Below, piece by piece: positions 10,690-23,121 of a stretch of DNA of 64,000 nt (position 1 is its first letter; each line of letters begins with the position of its first letter). The DNA is from Bettongia penicillata ogilbyi (Eukaryota; Chordata; Mammalia; Diprotodontia; Potoroidae): NCBI GenBank assembly GCA_023548195.1, contig JAJHZJ010000496.1, positions 4,826,001-4,890,000 of the forward strand, given 5' to 3'. A program made the position numbers and the translations under genes. Under the pieces are notes generated by a model. The model was given only the letters and a program-made list of their open reading frames with translations, ran no database searches and was not told the origin of the DNA.

Positions 10690-10870
10690 ATAAGAGGTAG
10701 TACTACATAGCGAATAGAGCCAGTTTTGAAGTCAAGAACTTGTGGGTTCAAGTCATACATCTAAAGTGTACTGGCTACATTAGCTTAGACAAGTCACAAT
10801 TTTCTGATGCTCTAGGCAGCTCTTTAGGATTCTAACTTGTGGAGCAAGTGCTAACCTGTATTGAGAGAGG
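10690..10870 (+). mobile_element. WSINE-like SINE
   Basis: Tandem blocks GTTTTGAAGTCAAGAA, GGGTTCAAGTC, AGACAAGTCACA, CTCTAGGCAGCTCTTTAGGA and CTAACCTGTATTG occur in family order. Confidence 0.7.
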
Positions 10871-11370
10871 GAATTCCTTATAACAGTAAAATAACAGGTC
10901 TAGTTTTTATCTTGTCCTGTCTAGGCATGTTATGTTGTGGGGATGAAATCTCTATCATCTTCAAATAACCACAAATTCCGGACAAAGGAGACCCAAAGGT
11001 ATAAAACGAGGTGTATAGAGGGAATAAGCAATATATTACCCATGATGCTATGCATGCTAGAAGTGACATTATCTGTAATGCCCATTATGCATTTGACTGA
11101 AAAAGGAGTGGACAGGTCATGGAAACAGAATGAGGTATGGACAGTCTGAATATTGTAATAGCTGTCATATATCAAAAGAACCAGATAAAAGGGGCCTTAA
11201 GTGAATTGAATAGTTCATCTTTGGGGGATATATGGAAGGACATGGATATAAAATGCCTAGGGTAAGAAGGAATGGGTGGGTTGTAATCTGCACTATTGGA
11301 ATGAATCCCTGTGCTGAAGAGTTTGTAAATCCATTGAAGTGTAAAAATACATTGTAATTTACATCTTCAG
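10871..11370. other. Unassigned stretch
   Basis: Several 60-80 codon frames overlap on both strands without a recognisable domain. Confidence 0.45.
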
Positions 11371-11371
11371 A

Positions 11372-11492
11372 TGTATAGAGTTTAAGATTCATGAGGGCAG
11401 AGACCATATTGTATACTTCTTTTTAACCTTATGCAACGTCTAGTCCAACATCTTGACCATGAGGTGCTCAATAAATATGTTGATTTATTTAC
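11372..11492 (+). mobile_element. L2 3' tail
   Basis: 'TTCATGAGGGCAGAGACC' and 'GGTGCTCAATAAATATGTTG'. Confidence 0.75.
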
Positions 11493-11895
11493 TGATTGCC
11501 TTGATTTTAATCTCAAAAAAAATAACATTCTTTAAAATGTTATCCTTTATCTACAGAGTTCATTTTAGGGGATTATCATCATCTGGAAATGTTCCTTTCT
11601 TTGTCTACACAAAATTTACTAGCAATTTTCATGTATCCAATTACACAGGGGATGGGTATTTCTATGGATCCAGCAGCAATCTACAATAACCTTGCTCTGC
11701 TGATGTAGATACTTTAGACTCAGTGCTATCCAAGTGGCTGCTCATAAAGTGAATGGTGGCAAAGTTTACACCTGATAGACTACATCATTCCCTTCCTCTC
11801 TTTGGGTACCTGTAGAAACTTTGAGTGGTAAAACTGGTGAGAATTGAACTAAATATGAGTATTAAGCAATGTTGGATGAAATATTGGGAAGTATG
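11493..11895. other. Unassigned stretch
   Basis: No recognised repeat. The 3' boundary of the neighbouring HAL1 is uncertain and may reach into this interval. Confidence 0.4.
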
Positions 11896-11899
11896 AAAT

Positions 11900-14070
11900 A
11901 GGGATTACTTCTGCCCACTGCCCACTTTTAGTTACCTCCCTCTTATCAATCTCCCCTTTTATCTCTTTCCCCTTCTACTTTCCTGTTGGGAAGGATAGAT
12001 TTGTATTACTAATTGAGTATGCATGTATGCATATCTATCTATATCAATCTCTCTATTTTCCTTCTTTGAAACAATTTAAATGTGGATGAGGTTCTATCCT
12101 CTCCATAATTCCTTTCTTCATTGTAAAAGCTCCTCCTTGCCTGCCTTTTTCATGTGAGATAATTTTCTCCACTCTTTTTCTTCCCTATTCCCCCAAAACA
12201 GCCCTGTTTCTCACCTCTTTATTAAAAAAAAAATCACCCCAACATAGTTGACTTGCTCTCATGCCTTCTTTCTATGTAGAATCCTAACTACCTTAATAAT
12301 GGTCCTTACAGTTACATGGAGTTACTCTTTCCATGTGGAAAGGTTAAAAAACATAACCTTACTGAGTCCCTTATAATTTCTCTTTCTTGTTTACTTTTTT
12401 ATGCTTCTCTTGAGTGTTGTATTTGAAAGTCTATTCAGCTCTGATTTTTTTCATCAGATCTTGAATGTCCTATATTTCATTAAGTATCCTTATTTTCCCT
12501 TGAAGGATTACACCCACTTTTTCTGAGTAGGTTATTCTTCTTTGTAATCCCAGCTGTTTCCTTCTGGAATATTCTATTCCAAGCCCTCCACTTCTTTAAT
12601 ATAGTAACTATTAAAACTTGTGTGATCCCAATGATGACTAAAAAGTTTTTGAATGGTTTCTTTCTGACTTCTGGAACTAATTTCTCTTTGACTTGGAAAC
12701 TCTGGAATTAGGATATAATATTCCTTGGAGTTCTCATTTTGGGATCTCTTTCATGTGGTGATTGGTGGATTCTTTTATTATCTATTTTTACTTTCTGATT
12801 ATAATGTTAGGGCAGTTGCCTTGGTGATTTCTTGAAATATGATGTTCAGGCTCTTTCTTTAATCGTTCAATGATTCTTAAATTATTTATCCTTGTTTTAT
12901 TTTCCAGGTCAGTAGTTTTTCTGATGAGATTTTTCACATTTTCTTCTCTCATTCTTCTGACTTTGTTTTTTTTGTTTTTGATATCTAATGGAGTTATTAG
13001 CTTTCACTTGTTCAATTCTAATTTTTAAGGAATTATTTCCTTTTCTCTTAATTATTTAATTTTACCTATACCAACCTTATCTGATTTCAAAAATCATTTT
13101 TCTTACCTCTTCCAGAAATCCCTATTGGATTTGTGTCCAATTCATTTTTATTTTCCTTTTAGGCTTTGCTTGTAACTGTTTTGTCTTCATTGTCTTCTTC
13201 CGAGCTTATGTCTTGATATTCCCTGTCATCATGGTAGCTTTATATATGGTCAGGCTTTCTTTGTGTGTGTTTGCTCGTTTTTCCATGATATTTCTTCATT
13301 TTGATATTTATGCTAAGATGGACTTTTCCCAGTTTGGGGTGGGGGAGCTGTCTCAGGGTTCAAACTTGTTCACATTGCTGTTTTTGAAGCTGGTTCTGGA
13401 GGTTTGGAAGTTTGCCAGTGCCTCCAATGTGGTATTATCTTCAGAGAGATATAGTCACTGCTCTCTTTTTCTGCATTGTGATCTTTACCCAGGAAGGGCC
13501 CATGATCCCTTGGGTTCCAATTGATACTGCTCTCAGTGATCCCTATTTCCTTGAGACCAGAAGCAGTACTGCTCCTGAGGGTCCATGATCCCTGCCCAAA
13601 TAACGATACTGCTCTGCAAATCTCCACTCATTCTTAACTGAAAGTACTCTTCTCTTTTAAACTATGACCCAGAAGTGGGTATAAGCAATAGATTTTCCAA
13701 ACAGTGTCTGGTCCTGAGTCCAATGCTACTACAGAGGTTGCTCATCATCTCTTTCTGACAATTTGCCAGATCCCCTTACCATCTCTGGCTTGAGAGCTCC
13801 TAAAATTTGGGTACTTCTGTCACCATTATCTTGTCCTACCACTGCTTTTTCAGCCACATGGAGTCCAGGCCAGTCTCTATTCCCATATCACAGATGTCTC
13901 TTTCTGACCTCCTCAGTTGTCTTGACCTGTAAGAATGTCTCTCTCCAACTTTTTGTTAGCTCTGCCATTTCAGAATTCAATTTGAAGCATTGTTTTAGAA
14001 TTTTGAGGAGGGGAATGTTGAGAGAGCTCAACTGAGTGCTTTGTCTATTCCACTATCTTGGTTCTCCCCT
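11900..14070 (-). mobile_element. HAL1-type half-L1 (ORF1-only LINE), copy 1
   Basis: Read on the minus strand, the element starts at about 14070 with GGGGAGAACCAAGATAGTGG, the L1-type 5' UTR start. A decayed ORF1 follows, and relics of the C-terminal RNA-binding region lie at about 12425-12970. Fragments such as LENKTRINNLRIIE, RAWNRIFQK and FQSFQVKEKL match the ORF1 of the plus-strand copy at 22366-22998. ORF1 is followed immediately by a 3' UTR that shares CAGGAAAGTAGAAGGGGAAA with copy 2. There is no room for ORF2 (EN/RT), so it is a non-autonomous half-L1. It is riddled with stops, and its 3' end is truncated or too diverged to fix. Confidence 0.78.
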
Positions 14071-14084
14071 CAGAAGTCTCCAAT

Positions 14085-14185
14085 AATAATTATTTATCAC
14101 AAGACTGTTATGAAGATCAAATGAGTTGATACGTGGAGTCTAAAATGTCAGGCAATTGCTAGCTTTTATCATCATCATCAATATC
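14085..14185 (+). mobile_element. MIR 3' part
   Basis: 'GACTGTTATGAAGATCAAATGAG' and 'GCAATTGCTAGCTTTTATCATC' match the MIR tail. It is cut off on the left by the HAL1 5' end. Confidence 0.65.
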
Positions 14186-14189
14186 ATCT

Positions 14190-14335
14190 TGTCAGACTCC
14201 TTCCTTTTCCTGACAAAGAAACAGAGTCACATAGAGATGAATTGACTTCCCCATTTTCACAAGAAAAATATTGAAAAACTAAGATATGAATTCAGATCTT
14301 CTTTTTGGTAAAGCAAGCACCTGTCAGATGAGTTG
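14190..14335 (-). mobile_element. Possible reversed MIR
   Basis: 'GACAAAGAAACAGAGTCACA', 'TGAATTGACTTCCCC' and 'TATGAATTCAGATCTTC' weakly follow a reversed MIR. Confidence 0.4.
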
Positions 14336-14339
14336 AAAG

Positions 14340-14735
14340 TTTAAAAGGTAAGCTTATGAATTTTAGCTTCCAGAAATTCTAGTCTGAGGATCAAGATAGT
14401 CCTATCTTGTCATTATAAAAGATTCTATAGGAAAATTTCAGAACCTAGGAAAGCCAGGGTTAGACCCAGAGTGAAACACAGACTATCCACAGTCCTCAAA
14501 GGAGACCAAAGAAGTCACTATGCAAAAATGAAAAGCGTGAAAATGATTAGCTTTTTAAGTTGTCCTATGGTAGCATCCCCTAAAATTTAATCATGAGAAT
14601 TTTTCTTGTTTTGTTCAAGTTTATAATTAGAAAAAGTAAATACACTGATATATTTTCTTATCTTCAAGCCAGATACTATACATATATGTATAAATCTGTG
14701 CACAAGCATAGAATATGTATGTATATGCATATATA
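14340..14735. other. Unassigned stretch
   Basis: AT-rich sequence with no recognised content. Confidence 0.5.
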
Positions 14736-14737
14736 TA

Positions 14738-14771
14738 CACACACACACTTATGTATATATATATACATATA

Positions 14772-14822
<51 letters not shown>
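14738..14822. repeat. (TA)n microsatellite
   Basis: Alternating TA with a few TG/CA variants, preceded by a short (CA)n. Confidence 0.97.
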
Positions 14823-14825
<3 letters not shown>

Positions 14826-15260
14826 CTAGCTTTACTTTTAGCTTTGGTTACTATGCCTCTTCATCTACTAGGTAAGCCCTTTAGGACTTTAGTCACTCTC
14901 CCTCCCCCAACACAGTTCATGCTTATTTTAGCATACTCATTCCAGTCTGAGTTATTTGTTCCAGATGAAATAAACAAGTTGTCTTCATCCTCTGTCAGCT
15001 GAGAAATCTTGCAGGATGATGGATAGCACATCATGAATAATTAGACAGTGTTACCCTGGAAGTCCTAATAGAAACAATACATCTTAGAGACTGGCTGCTT
15101 ATTTCACAAAGTCCAGGGCATCCTGATAGAGTAAATCCATCTGTTTTAGAGGCAGCCCATTGTCAAGTGCAAGGAATCTTTCATGGGGGAAAAAATGTCT
15201 TCCAAGATAATATGGAAATCAGCTAGATTTACTCAATTCTTCCTTGATTAATCAGTAAAC
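14823..15260. other. Unassigned stretch
   Basis: No recognised features. Confidence 0.45.
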
Positions 15261-15262
15261 AT

Positions 15263-15375
15263 TAATTAATTTATTGATAAGCCTACTGTGTGCCAGGAAT
15301 TGTGCTAAATGCTTCAAATACAGATACAATGACTGAACCAATACCTATTCTCAGAAGTCTTTAATTAAGCCTTCT
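15263..15375 (-). mobile_element. L2 3' tail
   Basis: 'CCTACTGTGTGCCAGGAATTG', 'GCTAAATGCTTCAAATACAG' and 'CCTATTCTCAGAAG' are the reversed L2 end. Confidence 0.75.
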
Positions 15376-16370
15376 TTATAGTCAGTGGACTCCACCCTAT
15401 ATGATAATTTCTAACCCTTTCTCTCTGTTGTTGTACTCTGTTTTTTTAAGTCATAAAGAGGAAGGCAGAGAATCTACTTTTGATAATTAGTTCAGATCTG
15501 GAATATCTGAACAGTCCCAGGGTGGTGTTAGGAGACCTCAAAGAAAGCATTATTTTTTCAGTTTCTTGAGATGATTGGCCATTGGGCTTGAAAAAGATAT
15601 TAACTCCATTCAGCTGATAGCTATTAAAACACTGAACATTTTGATGTGCTGAAACCCTTTTTAGAATAAAGCAACTTTCTTTTGTTTTGGACTTCAGTGC
15701 CCCCATGGAACCCTAAAATGAAAGGAAGATGATGTGGCAAACTGTCACATCACAGATTTCTGGGTTGGATTTGAAGTACTCTGAATTCCCTCCCTAGTTT
15801 AATCTTATGTGATTCTGCAAATGATGCTTTTTTAAAAAAGTAATGATGCAAAGTGTTCCTCCTTTGTCTACACTGTCCTCCAGATGACTGTTTGTAAACA
15901 GGGTGAACTAGTTAGAGCTACTCAAGGAGTTTCCCTAAAGTTGTCATAAAGAGATGTAACCCTTTTTCTGTTTTTCACTGGGCTATCATTTCTGTCCTAT
16001 TTTAAAACTTCTTTTTCCTATTCATTCCCCCAAAGAAATATACTTTAGTCATCTTCTTAGGATCATTTCTTCCCCTGCCCATGAGGACATGCCTGCCAGT
16101 TTCATACAGCTTGGGAGGGTGCCAACAGGCCAATAACACTGTGTTACCCTTAATGAGGTGGCAGATTCCCTACCTCTATCAATGGATGCCTTGGAAGTCA
16201 TTTGGCAAGGGGGCACCCTACCTAAATTGAATTGATCCTAATAACCCACGAAGCACTTTTACTGGTATCTGCAAACAGAAAACACAAAAGGCATCTGTGG
16301 CCTAGACAAGGACTTAAATATACAAACATAGGGTTCTCTGTAACATTCTGGAGATCCAGCAGTTATATCA
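15376..16370. other. Unassigned 1-kb stretch
   Basis: No recognisable repeat or gene. An 86-codon minus-strand frame (15446-15706) shows no known domain. Confidence 0.45.
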
Positions 16371-16374
16371 TCTA

Positions 16375-16620
16375 AGAAAAGCCTCCAAGCATGATGTACT
16401 AATGGTTAGAGAGCTCCCACTGGCATCTGGGGAGATCTAAGTTCAAGGTCTACCCCTGACATGTATGAATCTTCTCAAGTCATGTGATTTCTTAGTGCCC
16501 TTGGCTGTTCATTAAGGCTACAGGCTTCAGAGAAAGTGACGACCTGCATTGGTAAAGGGAAATATAATGAAATTACAGGACCAGGCCTCATCCCTATTCC
16601 TAGTCTCAGAAAAACTTATG
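16375..16620 (+). mobile_element. WSINE-like CORE-SINE, near full length
   Basis: Head 'ACTAATGGTTAGAGAGCTCC', 'AAGTTCAAGGTCTACC', 'CTTAGTGCCCTTGGCTGTTC', 'GACGACCTGCATTGGTAAAGG' and 'GAAATTACAGGACCAG' give the full block order used to recognise shorter family copies elsewhere. Confidence 0.75.
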
Positions 16621-16774
16621 AAGAAAAAGACATTCAGGATCTTTAAATGAGAATTGTCCTTTTCAAAATTAAAACAAAAGACCCACTTGCCCCCAAATTG
16701 TAATTACACATGAACACATACACACATTCACACAAAATCAATAAAACTAGCTTAATCTTTATATGTTTTTTGTA

Positions 16775-16970
16775 AGATCATAGAACTAGAGGTATAAGAG
16801 ATGTCAGAGGTCATGCAGCCCAAACCCCTGATTTTATGAATGGAGAATCCAAGGGCTGTTAAATGAGTTTCCCATGGTCACACATGTGTCAATGTCAAAA
16901 GCTAGATTTAAATTCTGGTCTACTGAGTCTAACGCCATTTCACTTCTACAATACCATATTACCTCCCTAG
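16775..16970 (-). mobile_element. MIR-type SINE
   Basis: 'GAGAATCCAAGGGCTGTTAAATG', 'CATGGTCACACATG' and 'TTTAAATTCTGGTCTACTGAG' fit a reversed MIR-like core. Confidence 0.65.
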
Positions 16971-16979
16971 TTGTTCCTA

Positions 16980-17145
16980 GGCAGTGGAAAACGAAGAGCT
17001 GTATTCAAATCCTGCTTCTGATATTTATTACCTACGTGACCCTTGGCAAATCACTTCCTTTCCCTGGCTCTCAGTTTCCTCATTTGTTAAGTGGAGGTAA
17101 TAGAGCAGAGAACCTCAGGAAACCTTTCCAAGCTGAAATCTGAAC
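16980..17145 (+). mobile_element. MIR SINE
   Basis: 'TTCAAATCCTGCTTCTGATA', 'GTGACCCTTGGCAAATCACTT' and 'CAGTTTCCTCATTTGTTAAG'. Confidence 0.8.
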
Positions 17146-17329
17146 TGTGATCTTGCAGTTTACCATGGAGTCATGAATCTCTTCATGGGATAGGAGTTGA
17201 TTCCCAAAAGTAGATGTCTTTCACTTAAGTTTTGTGTCCATATATCTTTGACATATGTTTATAAAATGTTTTGAGGGAAATATCAAGCTTTACAAAACCA
17301 TATGAGGACTTCAATCCTTACAATTTGAA

Positions 17330-17960
17330 GCTTCATCTACACTCATAACTAAACGACATTCAATTCATCAGTTCATAGTACATGCAAGGAACTGTACTTA
17401 TTTCTAGGTATGCAAGGACAAAAACAGCCCTCGAGTCTTCCCGATTTGGTTCTAAGCATATATGCAGATTAGGAAATGCAAGGTAACTTGAATTGGGGAT
17501 GAGTATGAATAATTCAGGAATCACAAAGTCTTCCTTTAACAGGTGGAACCTCAGAGAAGCTTTGAAGAAAGCTCTGGACCCTAAGAGGTGGAGGTGCAGA
17601 GCAAGGGCATTTCACATACAGGGGATAGTTCTTGCAAAGGTATGAAAACTACAATAAGATCTGACAAGCAGCAAATAAGAGGAATTTGGCTAGGCTAGAA
17701 TATTGTATGTGTGAAGGGCAACAATATGAAATAAACTGAAGCAATAAGTTGGATCCCAGGCTTTAAAGGTTTTAGATGCTAAACTTAGTAGTTTGTATTG
17801 TATTGTAGTTTCAATAGGGAGCCGTTGATGCTTCTTGAGCAGACAAGTGATACGATTAGAGCTGTGCTTTAAGAATATTCTTTTGGCATCGAGTGGATGA
17901 TGGATTAGAAAGGAAAGAGATTAGGAGTAGTTAGAAATCTATTGTGGAAGTTCTAGCAGA
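17330..17960 (-). mobile_element. L2 LINE 3' region, about 0.6 kb
   Basis: On the plus strand it runs from the tail (GGAACTGTACTTATTTC) through 'CAATAGGGAGCCGTTGATG', 'GCTGTGCTTTAAGAATATTC' and 'GAGTGGATGATGGATTAGAA'. The same landmarks occur in the longer L2 at 46550-50870, in the same order. Confidence 0.7.
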
Positions 17961-18355
17961 AGAATCATCTAGGTTTAGACTCTCATTTCATCTAATGGGG
18001 GAATGGGATCAGCTGGGTTTTTGGCAGCGGTTTAATTTGTAAAGGATCCAAACATGAATGGAAATCTTGATGGAAGTGATCTTACTTGACAGTGGGAACC
18101 CCTTTAGAAAGAAGGAAATGTAAAGAAAGCTGAAAGGAGCTTGGAGATATACAAGAGATCTCATTGGACAGAGAATTCTGTAGACAGGAAGACAAATTCT
18201 AATGGTGCTTTGAGAAGGACAGATGGCTTGAGTAACAAGATTTGGCTATACCTGGAACTGTCCTTGAGCAAATTGAAATACACTCAAAGAACTCAAGCCA
18301 GATCGCGAAGTGACTGGACAGCATAAAGACACAACGTGTCAATACGGACTTAGAA
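17961..18355. other. Unassigned stretch
   Basis: No recognised features. Confidence 0.45.
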
Positions 18356-18359
18356 AAAC

Positions 18360-18832
18360 CCAACAGTCACCCTCTCCCCAGCCCTTATTCAGTTAACTCC
18401 AATGGTTCACCATTACTTCCAAGATCAAAATTTTGGTACTGAAAACCCTGCAAATAATCTATGCTGGCCAGTCTATTTGCTTTTCCTTGAGTGTGACACA
18501 TACAGCTATATCCTAGCTGTGCCCAAGACCTAGAATTTCTCTCCCTCCTCAACTCCTCCTCTTAAAACCAAAAGTTCCTGTCAAGACTTAGCTAAAATCC
18601 AACTTCTGCAAGAGCCTTGCCCAGTCCCACTTCTCTACCCCGCCCCAGCATCAACCTAAGATTGCCTCCATCTACACCTCTTTCTTTTATACTTTTAGTT
18701 ATTTCTATGTTCTCTCCCCATTAAATTGTAAGCTTCTTGACAGCAGGGACTGTGTTTTTGCTTTTCTTTATATACCCTCTGCTTGGCACATAATAAATAC
18801 TTACTGACTGACTAGCCAAACATAGCCAAAAA
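18360..18832 (+). mobile_element. L2 LINE 3' region
   Basis: 'AACTCCAATGGTTCACCATT', 'ATTAAATTGTAAGCTTCTTG', 'CAGCAGGGACTGTGTTTTTG' and 'GGCACATAATAAATACTTAC'. It includes an intact-looking L2 3' terminus. Confidence 0.85.
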
Positions 18833-19074
18833 AAATGTTGAATGATTATAAATCCTAGCTCACTAGACATTTGTTATGTTTTTGTTTTGTGTGTAGCACT
18901 GAATTTTATATAGTTAGGTTGCCAATGAGAAAGACAGAAAAGTTGGTGTCATTTGAGAGGGAAGGAAAATTGCTAATTAAATAAATGGAAACCTAAAAAT
19001 TTCTGCGAAAGTTCAGTTATGATAAAATAATCAGGACAAGTGCCATATGGCAGGAAGGTCAAAGACCAGAATCT

Positions 19075-19230
19075 ATTGATACTGGATGAGTCATTTAACT
19101 TGTATTTTCCTTGATTTCCTGAATTCTCAAATGGGTATAAAAACCTCACCTTCCTCATAGGGTTGTTGCAAGGATCAAATGAAATAATACATATAAAGCA
19201 CTGGATATATAGTAAATACTATTTAAACAC
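19075..19230 (+). mobile_element. MIR SINE, 3' two thirds
   Basis: 'CCTCATAGGGTTGTTGCAAGG' followed by ATCAAATGAAATAATACATATAA and AAGCACTGG is close to the MIR/MAR 3' consensus. Confidence 0.85.
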
Positions 19231-19359
19231 TCATTTTCTTCCTTGTTTCTTCTCCCATCAGAGTTTTCTATTGTTATTTTCAGTTGTATTTTTCCTGGCA
19301 TTCAATATTGTTCTTTTGGTTTTGCTTTGGCAACATCAGTCCTTTTTTGTTTTCTTTTG

Positions 19360-19485
19360 TTTTTGATTAAGTGACTTGCCTGTAGTCACATAGCTATTAC
19401 ATGTCTGAGATTAAATTTAAATTCAGCAAGATGAGTTTCCCAACTCCAGGTCTACCACTCTACTGAACCACCTAGTCTCCCAGTT
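19360..19485 (-). mobile_element. MIR/MAR1-type SINE, 5' half
   Basis: 'AAGTGACTTGCCTGTAGTCAC', 'CCAACTCCAGGTCTACCACTC' and 'TACTGAACCACCTAGTC' are the reversed tRNA-like head and core. Confidence 0.75.
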
Positions 19486-20345
19486 CATACAGATCTTTCC
19501 ATATTTCTCTGAATTTCTCATGGTTGATATTATTATGAATTCCTCATACTGTATTATGGTCCCATGACACTCTATGACCTTTTAATGCCATAGTTTATTT
19601 ATTTGTTCCCTAAACAAAGGGGAGCTAGTTTGTTTCAATTTTTATGTTTACTATTACAAACATTCTGTTATTAAGGTTTTGCTTTATATGAGGTCTTTCC
19701 CCCACCTCTTATGTTTGACCTCTTTGGAGCATATGCCTTCTCATGGAATTGCAACCTTAAAGGGTATGAATAATAGTGACCTTTCTCAGAAAATTCTTTC
19801 CCAGAAAATTTGGACCAATTCCATGCTGAAAGAGTACAATGATGTGATCATTTTCCCATACTCATTCTACCTGCAACACTGACTGTTCCATCTTATATCA
19901 CCCCTACTACTTTGGGGAGTAGGAAGTAAAGTCTCACAGTTGTCGAAAAGTATATTTCTCTTATTATTGGTTCAGAACAGTTTTTCAAAGGGCTGATGAT
20001 AGTTTTCAATTCGTTTGAGCACTGCTTATTTATATCCCTTCAACACTTACCTATCAGGGAATAGCTTAGTCTGATACATTTGAATTAATTCTCTACATTC
20101 CTTGGATATCAAACTAAGAGGAATATATTTGATACAAATAATTTCCCACTCAATAGTTTGTCATCTTATTCTGGCTGTGTTGTTTTTGTTTGTACAAATA
20201 TTTTTTTATTTTTATTTTGAAATTGTCAACTTCATCTTTTTAAATCCATTATATCCTTTGTTTTTCCAAGAATTTGCCCCCAGCTATAGGGGTGAAAGGC
20301 AATTCTTTCTGCCTGCCTTCTATTGCTTCTATTTTCTATGATGAT
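19486..20345 (-). mobile_element. L1 LINE fragment
   Basis: Blocks such as 'TACAAACATTCTGTTATTAAGG', 'GACCTCTTTGGAGCATATGCC', 'GGGAATAGCTTAGTCTGATAC' and 'TGTTTTTGTTTGTACAAATA' follow the order of a reversed marsupial L1 ORF2/3' segment as I recall it. No intact frame remains. Confidence 0.5.
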
Positions 20346-21050
20346 GTCACTGCCTGTTAGCATGTGCTTCAAGAAAATATAGAGATGGGAAAACAACATG
20401 AAATTTCTGCTAATAGTTCTGGAAAGATATTGCCTGGGGAAGAACATTGAAGTAAATGGTCTTTGGATTATATGTGGATTTCATTCATCCTTCCTACAAT
20501 TACATCTTATTGCTCTGAATGATTCAGAATTGACTTTAATGTACTTTCTTAAGTAATAATAGGCAATTGTAAAATATTTTCTAATTCTCCTAAACAATGT
20601 AAAATTCTTCTGCCCCCTCCTCAGAGAGAATTACTCTGTGTCAAAAATAATCTTTCTGGCCAAGATATGTATATTTTCTATTGACCTCTTCCGTTGTATC
20701 TTAATTTCTTAATGTAGTTGTACTTGGTGCACTTCCTCATGCGTTGCTGTTTCTTGTCAAGTGGTTTTCATTCTGATTTATAAAAATCATGTTATTAATG
20801 TGAAAAATAGATCTGAAATTCTGCTAACCTCTCCATCACAGTGTTTGTGTTCTTCATTTGGATATCAATTAACAATAATATGCTTGATATTACTGCCACA
20901 TGAAAAACACCCATTACAATTTGTAAGAACTGAATAATGAATTCTAGAAAGTGTCAGAAAATATTTACAGTTTGACTTCTCAGAATAAAGATCATGCAAT
21001 ATTTACCTCATTAATAATTTTAGGTGCAAAATATTTATAGAACTTTTTGT
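20346..21050. other. Unassigned 0.7-kb stretch
   Basis: AT-rich with no recognised repeat or gene. Confidence 0.45.
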
Positions 21051-21054
21051 TGTA

Positions 21055-21235
21055 GAAAAGAACTAGGGAAAACAAAGGTACCCATTGATGAAAAAATTGC
21101 CAAAGAAATTGTAGCATTTGAATTTAAAGGAATAGTGGTATGCCAAAAGAAATGATGAATAAGAATTAGGGAAGACATGAGCTGATGTAAAGTGAATTAT
21201 GTACAATAAGAAAAATAATATGGATAAACATTCTG
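21055..21235 (+). mobile_element. L1 3' segment
   Basis: 'GGAATAGTGGTATGCCAAAAG', then 'AAATGATGAATAAGAATTAGGG' and 'GCTGATGTAAAGTGAATTATG', match the marsupial L1 end (CCATAAGAAATGATGAA ... GAACTGATGCAGAGTGAAG). It abuts the HAL1 5' end. Confidence 0.6.
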
Positions 21236-22365
21236 AGGATGGAGGGGGTGGAGTCAAGATGATGGAGAAGAAGGATGCACCTCTAGAAACTCTCCTCCCA
21301 CAGTCCATAAAATACCTGTAAAAATGATTCTAAACAAATTCTAGAGCAGCAGAAGCCACAAAACAACAGAGTGCAAGAGATTTCCAGCACAATACAGCCT
21401 GGAAGGTCTAGTGTGCCCTGCATGGAGCGGAGTGCAGCACAGCATGGGGCGTGCCACAGCAAGGACAGGACTGGTCTTTAAGGTGCCATGGGCAGCAGCT
21501 GTGGGGCCCACATTCCTCAACTCACAAATGCCAAACACAAATTCAAAGGTCAGTGAGAGAGTTCTTTCACTTGGGTGAGAAGAGAACACAACAGTCTAGC
21601 CCTGGCCCCAGACAGCAGCAGTTTCCAGGGTTGGAGCCCTATCCTAAAGCCCCTGAGGGAATTAAGCAGTTGATCTGAAGCTCAGCTCTGAGTGGTGACT
21701 GGTGTGGTGGAGGTGGTGGAAGTTCTGGAGAGGGAATCCTGCTCATAGACCAGAGCACAGGCCAGAAGAGGAATAAACTCCTGTCCCTTGATTGTGCCAC
21801 CTTGGAGGGACTGAGAAGTTACAGGTCCCCAGAGTATACTTTCCTCTTGAAAAAGGATTGAAAAGTCAAGTAACTGGCTGGGAAAAGACCCAAAAAAGGG
21901 AAAAAGAATAACATAATAGAAGGTTACTTTCTTGGTGAGCAGGAATTTTTTGTCCATCTTTTCAAATGAGGAGGAACAATTTAGGTCTTCGGAGGAAGAC
22001 CTAAAAGTCAAGGCTTCTGCATCTAAAATCTCCAAAATAAATATACAATGGTCTCAGGCCATGGAAGAGCTCAAAAAGAGTTTTGAAAATCAAGTAAGAG
22101 AGGTGGAGGAAAAATTGGGAAGAGAAATGAGAGCAATGCAAGAAAATAATGAAAAATGAGTCAACAGCTAGCTAAAGGAGACCCAAAAAAATTTTGAAGA
22201 AATTAACACCTTTAAAAATAGACTAACTCAAATGGCAAAAGAGGCCCAAAAAGGCAATGAGGAGAAGAATGCTTTAAAGAGCAGAAAGCTAAATGGAAAA
22301 GGAGATTCAAAAGTTCACTGAAGAAAAGAGTTCTTCAAAAACTAGAATGGAGCAGATGGAAGCTA

Positions 22366-22998
22366 ATGACTTCACGAGACACCAAGAAATCACAAAACAA
22401 AACCAAAAGAATGAAAAAAATGGAAGAGAATGTGAAATATCTCATTGGAAAAACAACTGACCTGGAAAATAGATCCAGGAGAGACCATTTAAAAATTATG
22501 GGACTACCTGAAAGCCGTGATCAAAAAAAGAGCCTAGGCATCATCTTCCATGAAATTATCAAGGAAAACTGCCCTGAGATTCTAGAACCAGAAGGCAAAA
22601 TAAGTATTCAAGGAATCCATCAATCACCACTTGAAAGAGATCCAAAAAGAGAAACTCCTAGGAACGTTGTGGCCAAATTCCAGAGTTCCCAGGTCAAGGA
22701 GAAAATATTGCAAGCAGCTAGAAAGAAACAATTCCAGTATTGTGGAAATACAATCAGGATAACACAAGATCTAGCAGCTTCTACATTAAGGGATCAAAGG
22801 GCATGGAATAGGATATTCCAGAAGTCAAAGGAACTAGGACTCAAACCAAGAATCACCTACCCAGCAAAACTGAGTATAATACTTCAGGGGAAAATATGGT
22901 CTTTCAATGATATAGAGGAGTTTCAAGCATTCTTGATGAAAAGACCAGAACTGAATAGAAAATCTGACTTTCAGAGGCAAGAATCAAGAGAAACATGA
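22366..22998 (+). pseudogene. L1/HAL1 ORF1p, RNA-binding C-terminal part
   Basis: This 210-codon frame is the C-terminal two thirds of an L1 ORF1 protein, the RNA-binding chaperone that coats LINE RNA. The order is: end of the coiled coil with LENRSRRDHLKIMGLPE (residues about 32-50), the RRM-like core including ENCPEILEPEGK (about 67-80), and the C-terminal domain with FQSSQVKEKILQAARKK (about 104-120), RITQDLAASTLRDQRAWNRI and a Tyr-Pro-Ala-Lys-Leu motif. Stops at 22157 and beyond separate it from the N-terminal coiled coil, so full-length ORF1p cannot be made. The first Met is arbitrary. Confidence 0.88.
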
Positions 22999-23121
22999 AA
23001 AGGTAAACAGGAAAGAGAAATCATAAAGAACTTTCTAATATTGAACTGTTTATAATCTGACATGGATAGGTAATATTTGTTACTCTTGAGACTTTTCTCA
23101 GTGTTTGGATAGCTGGAGAGA

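Noticed and set aside
13370..13627. 85-codon minus-strand frame
   Set aside because: It lies in the 5' part of the decayed HAL1 copy, not in a host exon.
22366..22998. A 210-codon frame as a host gene
   Set aside because: It is the ORF1 of an L1-lineage element, flanked by its UTRs and by upstream stops in the same ORF1.
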